This document shows, in pieces, positions 26,799-34,818 of a DNA stretch of 64,000 nt (its first letter is position 1; every line of letters begins with the position of its first letter). The notes below the pieces were generated by a model. The model was not told the DNA's origin. It ran no database searches and saw nothing but the letters and a program-made list of their open reading frames with translations. Origin of the DNA: WHSW01 sp963846165 (GTDB taxonomy: Bacteria > Actinomycetota > Thermoleophilia > Solirubrobacterales > 70-9); NCBI GenBank assembly GCA_963846165.1, contig CAWJUU010000009.1, positions 484,149 through 548,148 of the forward strand. Reading direction: 5' to 3'. The translations under genes were made by a program, and so were the position numbers.

Positions 26799-26826
26799 AG
26801 TATCGCTTTGCATTGCAAGCGATACT
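26799..26826. promoter_or_regulatory. Perfect 10-bp inverted repeat
   Basis: AGTATCGCTT and AAGCGATACT flank an 8-nt spacer (TGCATTGC). It is markedly AT-richer than its surroundings and lies 83 bp before a + strand gene with a good ribosome site. There is no T-tract after it, so an operator or recombination site is more likely than a terminator. Confidence 0.45.
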
Positions 26827-26909
26827 TTCCGGCCGGCTTGACCGCACCGGCGGCACCTGCCCGGCCGTTGGGGTGCCAGTGCGTGAGACGATCGCGGAGA
26901 AGCAACTGA

Positions 26910-27158
26910 ATGGAGTTCCCAATGCCCACCTTCATCGCGTTCTCGGGTACCCGGGGCGACCACATCCACGTCGAGGGAGACCTCGCGTCAGCTGTGGAGG
27001 CAATGAGCCCGACAGCTCGAATCTCGGGGATGACCCAACTAACCCAGATTGCCGGGGAGGGACACACGGTCGAGCCGACAACGGTCTATGTCAACCCCGA
27101 TCGGATTGCCTACTTTCGCGAGGCCGAGCAGAGCTCGTATCGCTCGGAAGGGGTCTAG
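26910..27158 (+). CDS. Hypothetical protein, 82 aa
   Basis: Starts at ATG 26910 behind GGAGAA; an ATG at 26922 (MPTFIAFSG) behind GGAG is equally likely. Compact alpha/beta-looking sequence with GDHIHVEGDLASAVEAM, then EPTTVYVNPDRIAYFREAE. The VNPDRIAYF ending resembles small single-domain proteins with an LNP-x-x-I-like strand, but I cannot name a family. Confidence 0.55.
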   Translation: MEFPMPTFIAFSGTRGDHIHVEGDLASAVEAMSPTARISGMTQLTQIAGEGHTVEPTTVYVNPDRIAYFREAEQSSYRSEGV

Positions 27159-27385
27159 CTCTTCCCAGAACTCGCCTCGCAGCCTGGGGGCGTATGGTTC
27201 TTCTCAAGCTGGCCCTGCGGCTAGCACACCGGCCAAGGCTCAATGAGCACCGAAAGCGCCCACGGCGCGGACGAGGCGAGGAACCGAGGCAAACGGTCAC
27301 TCTGCGGGGCCAGTTGCTTTCGGGGCGTTGGCCTGATCCGCTCCTTCATCGCCCGGCTCGCGTTGCTGCGTCTGCGAGGGCGCAG

Positions 27386-27610
27386 CTACGGCGTGCGGGC
27401 GATGTGCTCGCGCCAGGTCGGCGCGACTTGATCGAGCATCGCATCGAACCCCGCTGGGTCGGCGCCGGGGGTCGAGCTCGCGTACGAGCGGGAGCCGTCG
27501 GCTCGGGCGCGGAAGGGACGAACCTCGGTCTGCAGCTCGAACTCGTCGAGCATCTCGAGGCCGCGGTCGTCGAGCGGTTGGAGCGTGATCTCGGCGGCTA
27601 TGCCTACCGA
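27386..27610 (-). CDS. Hypothetical protein, paralogue of the fragment at 36.2 kb
   Basis: The readable part is GIAAEITLQPLDDRGLEMLD, then EFELQTEVRPFRARADGSRS, then a C-terminus ending WREHIARTP. The pattern LD-x-x-E-x-Q-x-x-V-x-PFR and a final W-R-(E/D)-H-(I/T) helix recurs in the fragment at 36148-36345. No clear start codon is seen upstream, so the N-terminus may be degraded. Function unknown; probably a lineage-specific family. Confidence 0.45.
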   Translation of the reverse strand, partial: SVGIAAEITLQPLDDRGLEMLDEFELQTEVRPFRARADGSRSYASSTPGADPAGFDAMLDQVAPTWREHIARTP

Positions 27611-27762
27611 GGCTAGACGAGCAGCAGGTCCGGCGCCACGCACTTGAGGCGAGCCCGAGCCGGCTATCCGCCTTGCATGGGAAGTGCAACGTCTGCTTTC
27701 ACGCGAAAGCGGTAACCGGTTGGCCACGCGGCAGACGAGGTCGGGCAGGTGTCGCCCCACGG

Positions 27763-28500
27763 CTAGACACCCGACAGTGCGCTTGCGAGGGCGAAGCCGA
27801 CCACGGCAGCGAGGCCGGCGCGTCGCCCCGCCTTCTCCCGTGCCTCGGGGATCATCGAGTCGATCACATCACCAAGAGCCCCCCGGCTGCGAATCCGTTG
27901 ACCACCGCTTGAAACTCGCCGGAGATCGAGTCTCCGATCGCAAAGCCGATACCGCTGGCCAGAGTGCAGACGAGGGCCACAGCGAGGAACAGCCTGATGA
28001 TCTTCGTACGCGGCGTCCCGGAGGCGATCATGGCGGCACTTGCGCCAATCCCCTCCGGCAAGTTGGAGACGAAGATCGCAACCACCAGCGCGATGCTGAT
28101 CCCTTCACCGCTCGCCAGCCCTATGCCGAGTACGAGTTGCTCCGGAACCCCGTCCAGCAACGCGCCGAGGGCGACGCTGTCTCCTGAGTGCACGCCGCTT
28201 GTTGGGCCCCTCGTTCGGGACCGAGTCCGCATGATCACCTCGTATGCGGAGTAGAAGGTGAGCGCGCCTATCGCCAGCCCGAGGCCGACCGATTGGGGCT
28301 CCCGACACGACTCCCTTCCTCGGCGAGCTCGAAGCTCGCTGCGCTAATCAGGGCTCCCGCGCCGAAAGCGAGGGCCAAGCCGATCAGCGATGGGCGCCAA
28401 GGCCGGGCGAAGGCGATGAGGACACCCAGAACGAGCGATGAGGCGCTGAGCGCACCCCAGCCTAAACAACTCGAACCCGGCGGGCAGGGCTAGTTGAGCG
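27763..28500 (-). pseudogene. ZIP family metal transporter, frameshifted at least twice
   Basis: Three reading frames carry consecutive parts of one ZIP permease: SASSLVLGVLIAFARPW and AFGAGALISAASFELAEEG (first), LAIGALTFYSAYEVI and IFVSNLPEGIGASAAMIASG (second, with N-x-PEG of helix V), then IDSMIPEAREKAGRRAGLAA to the end (third). Breaks are near 28301 (CCC run) and 27868 (a GG written as G would give LLVMVIDSM). Both look like one missing base. The N-terminal start could not be found. It is not a copy of the intact ZIP at 3148. Confidence 0.7.
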
Positions 28501-28720
28501 GTCCCTGCTCGGCCGCCGCCGCCGCGATCGGATCGTCGGCCAGGCCCGCTTGTCTGGACGCGTCGCTGATCGTCCGCTTTCGCCCTCGTCTTTGGCGATC
28601 AGGTCCTCAAGTTCGGCGTACAGCTCGTCCGAGCCGCGGTCCTGCTCGGTCGACCTCAGCGTCCTGATCGCGGTGCAGCGAGCGGTGGGGTTCGTCGCCT
28701 CGTCGCGGATAATCTGCAGC
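28472..28720 (-). pseudogene. Small helical protein remnant
   Basis: An open minus frame contains LQIIRDEATNPTARCTAIRT followed by LRSTEQDRGSDELYAELEDL and IAKDEGE. This parallels the 53-aa protein at 34150 (ILEEIARSEENYPRDRIAAV, ELEGLI). No start codon is visible in frame, and the Arg-rich tail after IAKDEGE looks non-coding. Probably a decayed member of that small family. Confidence 0.35.
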
Positions 28721-28739
28721 GCGACGCAGGAGGCTGAAG

Positions 28740-29549
28740 ATGGGCGAGCATGTACACGCGAATGACCTGAACATCTGGACCGAGCAAGTCGGCGAGGGAC
28801 CGGACGTCCTGCTGATCGGCGGCGCGGGCGACACCGTCGAGTCCTGGCAGTTCCAGCTCGACGGGCTCGCCGACCGCTACCGCCTCACCGCCTTCGACAA
28901 CCGCGGGGCGGGCCGCACGGCGATGCCCGACGAGCCGGTCTCGATAGAGGTCATGGCCGACGACGCGGCCCATGTCCTCCGCGCGCTCGATGTCCGCTCG
29001 GCCCACGTGGCGGGCTTCTCGGGCGGCAGCATCGTCTCCCAGGAGCTGGCGCTCCGCCACCCCGAGCTCGTGCTCAGCCTCGTGCTGCAGAGCACCTGGC
29101 CGGCGATGGACCCCTACTACCGCTCGTGGGTTGGCTTCGTCCAATGGCTGGTCGAGTACGCACCCAGTGAGCGCGCATTCCTCGAGGGGTTCTTCCTCGA
29201 CATCTACACCGCACGGGCGCACAACGACGGCACCGTTGACCAGTTCATCGAGGAGGTGCTCGCGTTTCCTCACAAGCAGAAGGCAGTGGACCTGCAGCGC
29301 TACCTCGACCCCCTCGTCGACCACGACACGACCGACCGCCTGCCCGAGATCACGGTCCCGACGCTCGTGCTTGCCGGCGGCCGCGACCCGGGCGCGCGCC
29401 CCGAGCTCGGCCGCCGCGTGGCCGAGCTGATCCCCGGCGCGCAGTTCGACGTGTTGGAGGAGGAGGCCCACCAGCCCTTCCAGGAGGTCCCGGACGAGTG
29501 GAATGCCCGCGTCGACGCCTTCTGGCGCGAGGTCGAGGCGCGGGCCTGA
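28740..29549 (+). CDS. Alpha/beta hydrolase, 269 aa
   Basis: Serine hydrolase fold. Oxyanion region LIGGAGDTVESWQFQLDGLA, strand DNRGAGRTAMPDEP, nucleophile elbow GFSGGSIVS (Ser about residue 98), acid in GGRDPGARPELG and catalytic His in EEEAHQPFQEVP. A lid of ~70 residues lies between them. Close in style to 3-oxoadipate enol-lactonase or haloperoxidase-like esterases, but the substrate cannot be told. The first gene after the accessory stretch that is fully intact. Confidence 0.88.
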   Translation: MGEHVHANDLNIWTEQVGEGPDVLLIGGAGDTVESWQFQLDGLADRYRLTAFDNRGAGRTAMPDEPVSIEVMADDAAHVLRALDVRSAHVAGFSGGSIVSQELALRHPELVLSLVLQSTWPAMDPYYRSWVGFVQWLVEYAPSERAFLEGFFLDIYTARAHNDGTVDQFIEEVLAFPHKQKAVDLQRYLDPLVDHDTTDRLPEITVPTLVLAGGRDPGARPELGRRVAELIPGAQFDVLEEEAHQPFQEVPDEWNARVDAFWREVEARA

Positions 29550-29824
29550 AGTAAGCGCGCTCAGAGGACGGTCTGCGGAGCGAGCGATTCCGCGTCCGCC
29601 TCTCCTCGGCGCGAGATACTGCGCGGGACGGCTTCTACTTGTCGCGCAAGGCAGGAGCCGGGCACCACGCGGCCCATCACGAGCATCACTCTTGGCGCCC
29701 GTCTGGAGCGGAAGCCGCTTCTAGCGCAGGAGCTGCTAAACGATTGCGCCCACCGCGGCCAAGGGGGTTGCGAGCGCAAAGCGCGTTAGCTCGTCAGGCG
29801 CCCCTTCGCGCGGCGAGCGAGTGG

Positions 29825-30019
29825 TCAATTGGCCCGCCGGGGACCCGGCGCTTCCGTCTGCTCCGCGTCATCCGCGTCGTGAACCGCCCAACCGACACGC
29901 TCAATCAGCTGAGCGGAGTGGTGTCCACTTCGCATGTCCGCGGATGAAACCCGCTCGTCGAGGGTGATCGCGCCCTCATGCTCAGTACCTGACTCGCTCA
30001 TCACGATGACTCGCGGCAT
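29825..30019 (-). CDS. Small hypothetical protein, 64 aa
   Basis: ATG 30019 follows AGGAAG at a good distance. The protein starts MPRVIVMSESGTEHEGAITL, continues DERV and ends with an amphipathic helix HSAQLIERVGWAVHDADDAE. I recall similar short proteins in Thermoleophilia drafts, with a beta hairpin then a helix, but no named family. The frame is open 27 codons upstream without a better start. Confidence 0.55.
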   Translation of the reverse strand: MPRVIVMSESGTEHEGAITLDERVSSADMRSGHHSAQLIERVGWAVHDADDAEQTEAPGPRRAN

Positions 30020-30479
30020 GACCGTCTTCCTTTCGGTGGATGGACCCCTGGGGACCACCGGCCGGTCAAGCGTCGATGGCGATTTGAGGCTCTCGATCAA
30101 GCTACCGGGTCCGGGCCGCCGGCGTCGACCAGTGGGTCTTTAGCCATCCTCTCGAAGGGGAGTGACGGCCGCGGGCTGCTCCCCTGTATTCGAGCCGACT
30201 AGGACCGCGAGCAAATCGCCGACCTCGTGCTCCTGGACGAGAGATGGCGCATCCGGACGCCACGCCGCGCGTGAACTTCGAGATCGCAGGCGACTGCCTC
30301 GAGGCGAAGGATCGCATCAATCTCATGCCCGGATCCTCAAAAGCGCGGCTCGGGCGAGAAAGCGCGCTCAGCAGGCGTGTGCAACAGGCTCCATGCAGGC
30401 TGGTGGGAACTGCGGCGGGCGCCGACGCCTTCAGCCGCCTTCGTGTGCTGGCGCGATCACGAGCGCGCGGAGGACGCAG
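30020..30479. other. No supported gene
   Basis: Only short high-GC frames on both strands. A stretch at 30,190-30,300 (plus strand) contains the word-like peptide DREQIADLVLLDE after an in-frame stop, perhaps a remnant. No RNA gene or repeat seen. Confidence 0.4.
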
Positions 30480-30743
30480 CTACCGATGCTCCCACTCCAC
30501 AGTGACGCTCACCCGGAAAGGGAGTCCGACCGAGATCGAGAAACCGGACGCACCGGATTGTGCCGCGACTGATGCCGCGGCCCCGTGGAGGCGGGTCACG
30601 AGCCGACCGATGCGTTCCCCGTCGGACTCGCCGACCATCTCGCGATTGATCGCCGCGACCGCCTCGGCCAGCGCCCCCATCGCCTCGCCGGGACCGCCGT
30701 ACGAGCCGGACTCAACCGCTGAGAGGAGACGTTCGGCGTCCAC
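30480..30743 (-). CDS. Hypothetical protein, 87 aa
   Basis: Starts MDAERLLSAVESGSYGGPGE; mostly helical up to residue ~65, then a strand pair FSISVGLPFRVSVTVEW at the C-terminus. No family recognised. It lies 52 bp upstream of nothing on the same strand, and 51 bp before the end of the DMT transporter gene, so operon membership is unclear. Confidence 0.5.
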   Translation of the reverse strand: MDAERLLSAVESGSYGGPGEAMGALAEAVAAINREMVGESDGERIGRLVTRLHGAAASVAAQSGASGFSISVGLPFRVSVTVEWEHR

Positions 30744-30794
30744 GCCGCAGAGACTAGTCGTCGGGATCGCCGTCGCGTGGTCGCCGAGCGTAGG

Positions 30795-31703
30795 TCAGCG
30801 GTCCGCGCCCGACCCCTGCGTGCTTGGCCCGTCGGACGCACCGGACGCTGCGTCCGTGGCTCGGACCGGGGCGGGAATCAGAGCGGCCCCAACGATCACG
30901 AGGCAGAACGCGAGCATCCGTCCGGTGATCTCCGGCGCCCCCGTCCCGATCGGATCCCGGAAGACAAGGATGCCGCCGATGATCGCGGTGAGGTTGGCCG
31001 CAACCGAGGTGAGGGCGATGACCGGGACGCCCGGGCCGATTTGCAAGCCGCGGGCCGAGGCATAGAAGGCAACCACCGAGGCGATCAGCGCCGCCACCGT
31101 CCACGGGCTGATCAGCTCGAGCACCCCGCTGGCAACGTCGTCGACCAAGAACTTGATCGCGATGTCAGAGACGCCGAAGAGCGCGCCAGCGGCAGCGCCG
31201 AGGAGCAGGCCCTGCGCCGCCGAGGGGACGCGGCGGTGAGTTGAGGCCGCGGCGATCGCAACCCCGACCACGAGGACGCCGCACTCCACCGCGATCAACG
31301 CCGCCACGGCGTAGCGCCGCGGCTCGCCCTCATCCGAACCCGAGGTCGCGCCGATCAGCGCAAGTCCCGCCGCCGTGACGATCACCCCGGCCCACTGGCG
31401 GCGTCCGAGCCGCAGGCCGAAGAAGCGCTCGGCAAAGACAGCGAGGAACACCAACCCGCCCGACAGGACGGCCTGCACGATCGAGAGTGGCGCCAGGGCG
31501 AGCGCACCGACGTGTAGCCCCCAGGCGCCGAGCGCCACCGCCCAGCCAATCGCGAACCACCTCGAGCGAAAGAGGTCGGCCGCGCTTCGCAGCGGGTGCC
31601 CGACCTGCACGTCGGGCGCGAGGACCGCGCCGCGGTGCTTGAGCAGAAAGGCGACGCTCGTCGCGACCGCGCAAGCGAGCGCTAGCGCGAGCCCGACGAT
31701 CAC
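30795..31703 (-). CDS. DMT-superfamily transporter (EamA/NIPA-like), 302 aa
   Basis: Nine or ten hydrophobic helices. Segments WAVALGAWGLHVGALALAPL, VQAVLSGGLVFLAVFAERFF, RRQWAGVIVTAAGLALIG and NLTAIIGGILVFRDPIG follow the two EamA-like halves of drug/metabolite transporters; relatives in actinobacteria are sometimes annotated as NIPA magnesium-transporter-like. GTG/ATG start at 31703. The C-terminus is a disordered Ser/Gly tail. Substrate unknown. Confidence 0.8.
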   Translation of the reverse strand: MIVGLALALACAVATSVAFLLKHRGAVLAPDVQVGHPLRSAADLFRSRWFAIGWAVALGAWGLHVGALALAPLSIVQAVLSGGLVFLAVFAERFFGLRLGRRQWAGVIVTAAGLALIGATSGSDEGEPRRYAVAALIAVECGVLVVGVAIAAASTHRRVPSAAQGLLLGAAAGALFGVSDIAIKFLVDDVASGVLELISPWTVAALIASVVAFYASARGLQIGPGVPVIALTSVAANLTAIIGGILVFRDPIGTGAPEITGRMLAFCLVIVGAALIPAPVRATDAASGASDGPSTQGSGADR

Positions 31704-31815
31704 GCCGACGACCTTCCCCTAGCAACGACCATGGCGCAGGCCTGACCTTGAACACCGGTCACGGGTTCAGACCCTCGCACTCCCGCGCCCGAAAGTCTCG
31801 CTGCGGAGTCTGCCC

Positions 31816-32496
31816 CTAGCGACCGGAAGCGAGTGGGTCCTGCTCGGCCAGCGCTTGGTCCAGCCGACTCTGGGCGAACTTCGATTGCCGCTCGAGCTCG
31901 CGCAGGCGCCCAGGGCTGGTCAATCGCGGACCGTAGGCCTTCGCCCGGTAGAGCCGGTAACGCTCACGGGCATGTCGCGCCTCCGCCTCGAGCTCGACGA
32001 GGTGACGGTTGGGGCCTCTACTACCCGGGGCCTTCATCGCACCCGAATCCATCGCTAGGTCCGCGCTCGGACGCGCGCCGGGGGCAGCCCGGAGGCATGT
32101 GGCCGAATCGCCTCTCAGCCCCCCGGGCGCTCCTCCCCGGGGCGCTCCTCGGCCGAAGGATGGCTCTAAGGTGAACATCTCGGTGGCCACGTCCGTGTCT
32201 CGGTCGTGGCTGCTCACGAACGAGGCGACGCGCTGGCGCGTGAGCCCCGCGACCGCGGCGACGGCCTCCCGCTTGTAGGCGGCCGGCGCGAGCCTGCCGA
32301 CGCCGCGGACGGTGTCGCGGGCCTGCGGAGCGATCATGTTCCGGTTGAAGTCGCCGACGGCGTCAGCGAGCACGCAGGTGACGACGTTGCCGCGGATCTC
32401 GGTTCGCGCGTCGGTCGGCGGCTTGCCGGCGTATTGCGTCCATAGCGAGACGAACGATTTCGTCAGCTCGGCAGACAATGCTGGATAGCCGGTCAT
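31816..32496 (-). CDS. DUF2294-like protein with C-terminal charged extension, 226 aa
   Basis: Residues ~5-112 match the DUF2294 pattern: LTKSFVSLWTQYAGKPPTDA, VVTCVLADAVGDFNRNM, AVAGLTRQRVASFVSSHDRD and TDVATEMFTLEP. After this usual end the frame continues for ~110 residues with a Gly/Arg-rich linker and a helical charged segment (LVELEAEARHARERYRLYRA, then LRELERQSKFAQSRLDQALA). The extension may be a fusion. Its start overlaps the next minus gene's end by four bases. Confidence 0.65.
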   Translation of the reverse strand: MTGYPALSAELTKSFVSLWTQYAGKPPTDARTEIRGNVVTCVLADAVGDFNRNMIAPQARDTVRGVGRLAPAAYKREAVAAVAGLTRQRVASFVSSHDRDTDVATEMFTLEPSFGRGAPRGGAPGGLRGDSATCLRAAPGARPSADLAMDSGAMKAPGSRGPNRHLVELEAEARHARERYRLYRAKAYGPRLTSPGRLRELERQSKFAQSRLDQALAEQDPLASGR

Positions 32497-33008
32497 TCTC
32501 GACCGCTCGTCTCCGGGTCGCTCGTCTCCGGGTGATCGCCGCCCGGGCTCGTGGACGTGGCGCTCATGGGCTGGTAGGCGGGCGCGGGGCTCGCAGGTTG
32601 GCTTGCCAGACGCCGGTGGTGGACGCGGACGACCTCCTCCAAGACGCCGGGGCGATTGGCGAACTTGCGCTCGTAGCAGCGGACCTTCTTGATCGTGGCC
32701 GGGTCGGCATCCCTGAGCGCGGTCACGATCTCCTCGACGTTGAGAGCGTCGTAGCCGGGGAGCGGCTCGGATCCGCGCATGTAGCGCAGCTTGTCCAGCA
32801 CAGGCTCGCGGCTCTGGTGGGACCGCTCGTATGTCTCGATGGCCTCAAGCTCGAGCTGTGAGTGATCCGGGAGCTCATCGATTACCTCTCTGTTGTCGAG
32901 GCGGTCATAGCCGGCAAACGGGGGTCGAGCCGCCCCCTTTGCATCACCGGGCTGGGCGCCTGACTCGTCCGTCGCAAATCGATCACCGAGCCTGCTGAGG
33001 ATCGTCAT
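32493..33008 (-). CDS. Protein with two GYD-YER helical repeats, 171 aa
   Basis: Two ~48-residue repeats: FAGYDRLDNREVIDELPDHS with AIETYERSHQSREPVLDKL, then LPGYDALNVEEIVTALRDAD with KVRCYERKFANRPGVLEEVV. Each reads GYD-x-L-x3-E(I/V) followed by YER-x5-R-x-x-VL. The C-terminus is a Pro/Ser-rich disordered tail. ATG 33008 is preferred over the upstream ATG at 33095, which overlaps the divergent HTH gene. I believe the repeat is a Thermoleophilia-specific domain; no function known. Confidence 0.62.
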   Translation of the reverse strand: MTILSRLGDRFATDESGAQPGDAKGAARPPFAGYDRLDNREVIDELPDHSQLELEAIETYERSHQSREPVLDKLRYMRGSEPLPGYDALNVEEIVTALRDADPATIKKVRCYERKFANRPGVLEEVVRVHHRRLASQPASPAPAYQPMSATSTSPGGDHPETSDPETSGRE

Positions 33009-33093
33009 TCGCTTGGTTCCCTTCCCAGCGATCCCGCCGGAACGGATGAAGCGGCGAGATCGCTGATTAGGCAGAAAGTGTATCATGTTTTTC

Positions 33094-33450
33094 ATGAATA
33101 AGATTTCCGGAGATCAACTGCAAACGTCGCCCTCGGAGGCGGCCCGTTGGGACTTTCTGACAAACCACGCCCACGTCCTTACCTGCGTCGCTCATGACCC
33201 CGGCATCCGCCTGCGCGACATCGCCGCAGCGGTGGGGATCACCGAGCGCGCCGCCCACCGCATCCTGTCCGAGCTGGTCGAGGAGGGCTACGTGCTGCGC
33301 ACCCGACACGGCCGACGAAACCGCTACCAGGTGGTGAAGGGGCTTCCCCTGCGTCATCCCCTCGTTCAGGAGCGCGAGGTCGGCGAGTTGCTGGAGGTCC
33401 TGATCCGCTCGACCACAGGGGAGCCGGCCGACATGACGCTGCAGGTGTGA
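33094..33450 (+). CDS. Winged-helix transcriptional regulator, 118 aa
   Basis: MarR/ArsR-like wHTH: LTCVAHDPGIRLRDIAAAVG, then ITERAAHRILSELVEEGYVL (recognition helix) and the wing RTRHGRRNRYQVVKGLPLRHP. The C-terminal helix VGELLEVLIRST could dimerise. An ATG at 33085 in the same frame would add three residues. The local promoter is unusually AT-rich (TGTATCATGTTTTTCATGAA around 33078-33097). It is divergent from the repeat protein and is followed at 12 bp by a zinc-ribbon gene. Confidence 0.78.
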   Translation: MNKISGDQLQTSPSEAARWDFLTNHAHVLTCVAHDPGIRLRDIAAAVGITERAAHRILSELVEEGYVLRTRHGRRNRYQVVKGLPLRHPLVQEREVGELLEVLIRSTTGEPADMTLQV

Positions 33451-33462
33451 GGAGCGTCAGTC

Positions 33463-33591
33463 ATGCGCGACCGACATGTCCCACGCCTCTGCCCTTCCTG
33501 CGAAGCACCGATGGCCCGCCAGGATGAGTTGTGCTGGCAATGTGGTGCCGATTGGCCACCCGAAGACCCGCCGCCGCGGACCCCAGCGTAG
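33463..33591 (+). CDS. Tiny zinc-ribbon protein, 42 aa
   Basis: ATG 33463 lies behind GGAG (33450-33453), overlapping the regulator's stop region. Contains CPSCEAP and CWQCGADW (two CxxC pairs 16 residues apart) and a Pro-rich tail ending at TAG 33589-33591. It resembles short zinc ribbons found as single-domain proteins. Likely co-transcribed with the wHTH gene. Confidence 0.6.
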   Translation: MRDRHVPRLCPSCEAPMARQDELCWQCGADWPPEDPPPRTPA

Positions 33592-34149
33592 GTGAGCGGC
33601 GACGATGAAGACGTGACCGCGGCGCGGCTGGACCTCGAACGGTGGTTGGACGAGGGCGGGAGCGTCAATGACGGTTCGGCCTCCAGCTGGCCACCGCCGC
33701 CGGGAGGGACTAGCGACTCGAAGACTCGGGACGACGGTCGGCGGCGGATGCGTACCGTCGTCGCACCCGGGCGGCGGCCACCGTCGCCCTCGTTCGCGTC
33801 GCACGTGCCTTGAGGTCTCGCCGCTTTTGAATGGAGGCGGTGTCCGGCGCGACCGCAACGACCAGCCCGATGCTCTACTGGTAGAGGGTTGGCGAGCTTT
33901 ATGCAGGCGCACCTCGATGGGTTGATCCCCCTCGCTGCCGCGGAGGGCTGGACCGAATACACAGGTGATCGAGCGGACCAATCGTGCGCTGAGCGCGCGC
34001 GGCGTGACGACGGTCGTGGCGCTCGCCGACGGGCGGGGCGTCGTCGCGTCGGGGTCAGCGCCTCGACGCCCGAGCAGAACACGACCTTGAGATCCAAGGC
34101 GACGAAGCCCCCGGCGCCGCTCTCCGTCGCGAATGAACTCCGGCCGGTC
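33592..34149. other. Little or no coding content
   Basis: A GTG frame (33592-33813, 73 aa) begins directly after the zinc-ribbon stop with an acidic head (SGDDEDVTAARLDLERWLDE) and then turns into low-complexity sequence; it may be a real small gene. The rest (33814-34149) shows no supported gene. Confidence 0.35.
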
Positions 34150-34311
34150 TCATTTGGTCTTGATTAGGCCCTCAAGCTCCTCTTCGAGCGGCTCGCTGGC
34201 GGGCTCGCCGATCTCGCGCAGGGCGCGCACCGCCGCGATCCGGTCGCGCGGGTAGTTCTCCTCGCTTCGGGCGATCTCCTCGAGGATCTGACGTTGTTCA
34301 CGTTCATCCAT
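34150..34311 (-). CDS. Small helical protein, 53 aa
   Basis: MDEREQRQILEEIARSEENY followed by PRDRIAAVRALREIGEP and EEELEGLI. Two amphipathic helices; no named family. It is divergent from the SnoaL gene at 34412 and separated by a 100-bp gap that holds one copy of the 91-bp repeat. An analogous arrangement occurs at 38.6-39.0 kb. A regulator of the adjacent SnoaL genes is possible but unproven. Confidence 0.55.
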   Translation of the reverse strand: MDEREQRQILEEIARSEENYPRDRIAAVRALREIGEPASEPLEEELEGLIKTK

Positions 34312-34320
34312 TTTCTCAGT

Positions 34321-34411
34321 CCTTTTTTTCACAGCCTGCCAACCGGCGGTCTTCTGAGCGGGCAGTTCTCCCTCGGCACCCTCCCCTAGGTCGCGAGATA
34401 CTGCGGGGGCG
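34321..34411 (+). repeat. 91-bp direct repeat, copy A, upstream of SnoaL gene
   Basis: Begins with a CCTTTTTTTC tract and ends directly at the ATG of a SnoaL gene. Copy B is 38945-39035, same length, no indels, four mismatches by eye. Identity continues into the first codons (MS-x-ENV). It contains GATACT 9-11 nt before the ATG, a possible -10 box giving a leaderless or short-leader mRNA. A 17-nt piece (GCGAGATACTGCGCGGG) recurs at 29611-29627. Confidence 0.75.
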
Positions 34412-34815
34412 ATGTCGCAGGAGAACGTCGAAGGGGTCCATCGCGTGTATGACGCGTTCAACCGACGCGATCTCGACGCTTTCCTGGCGCTCATGGACCC
34501 CGAGGTGGAGTTCACGACGCCCCTCATCCAGATGGGGGGCGATCTCCGCTACCGCGGTCACGACGGCATCCGCCAATGGTGGGGAGACGTGCTCGACATC
34601 TTCCCCGACTTCAGCCTTGAGGCCCTGTGGGAGTGCGCGACCTCGGCGACCTCGTGATCGTGGCCGGTCAGTCTCGGGGCCACGGCGCCGACAGCGACGC
34701 GCCGTTCGAGCTGACGTATTGGCAGGCGGGCGGGTGGCGTAACGACAAGCTGGTCTGGTGGCAGACCTGCGGGAGTGAATCCGAGGCCCTCGAAGCCGCC
34801 GGGCTTCAGGAGTAG
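34412..34815 (+). CDS. SnoaL-like (NTF2-fold) protein 1, frameshifted
   Basis: MSQENVEGVHRVYDAFNRRD start, then DLDAFLALMDPEVEFTTPL and RYRGHDGIRQWWGDVLDIFP, the SnoaL-like NTF2 core. The frame breaks near 34629-34631 (GGG); adding one G yields GVRDLGDLVIVAGQSRGHGA and the usual ending EALEAAGLQE. So one gene of ~134 aa. First of three tandem SnoaL genes. Such proteins form small cone-shaped barrels that bind or isomerise hydrophobic ligands; the ligand is unknown. MSQENVE-type SnoaL paralogues are very abundant in Thermoleophilia. Confidence 0.78.
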
Positions 34816-34818
34816 GCG

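Noticed and set aside
27640..27760. Possible tRNA-like fold
   Set aside because: No T-arm consensus (GTTCRA), no matching acceptor stem and no CCA.
25025..28740. Insertion sequence or transposase in the accessory stretch
   Set aside because: No DDE-type or serine recombinase motif and no terminal inverted repeats with target duplication were found.
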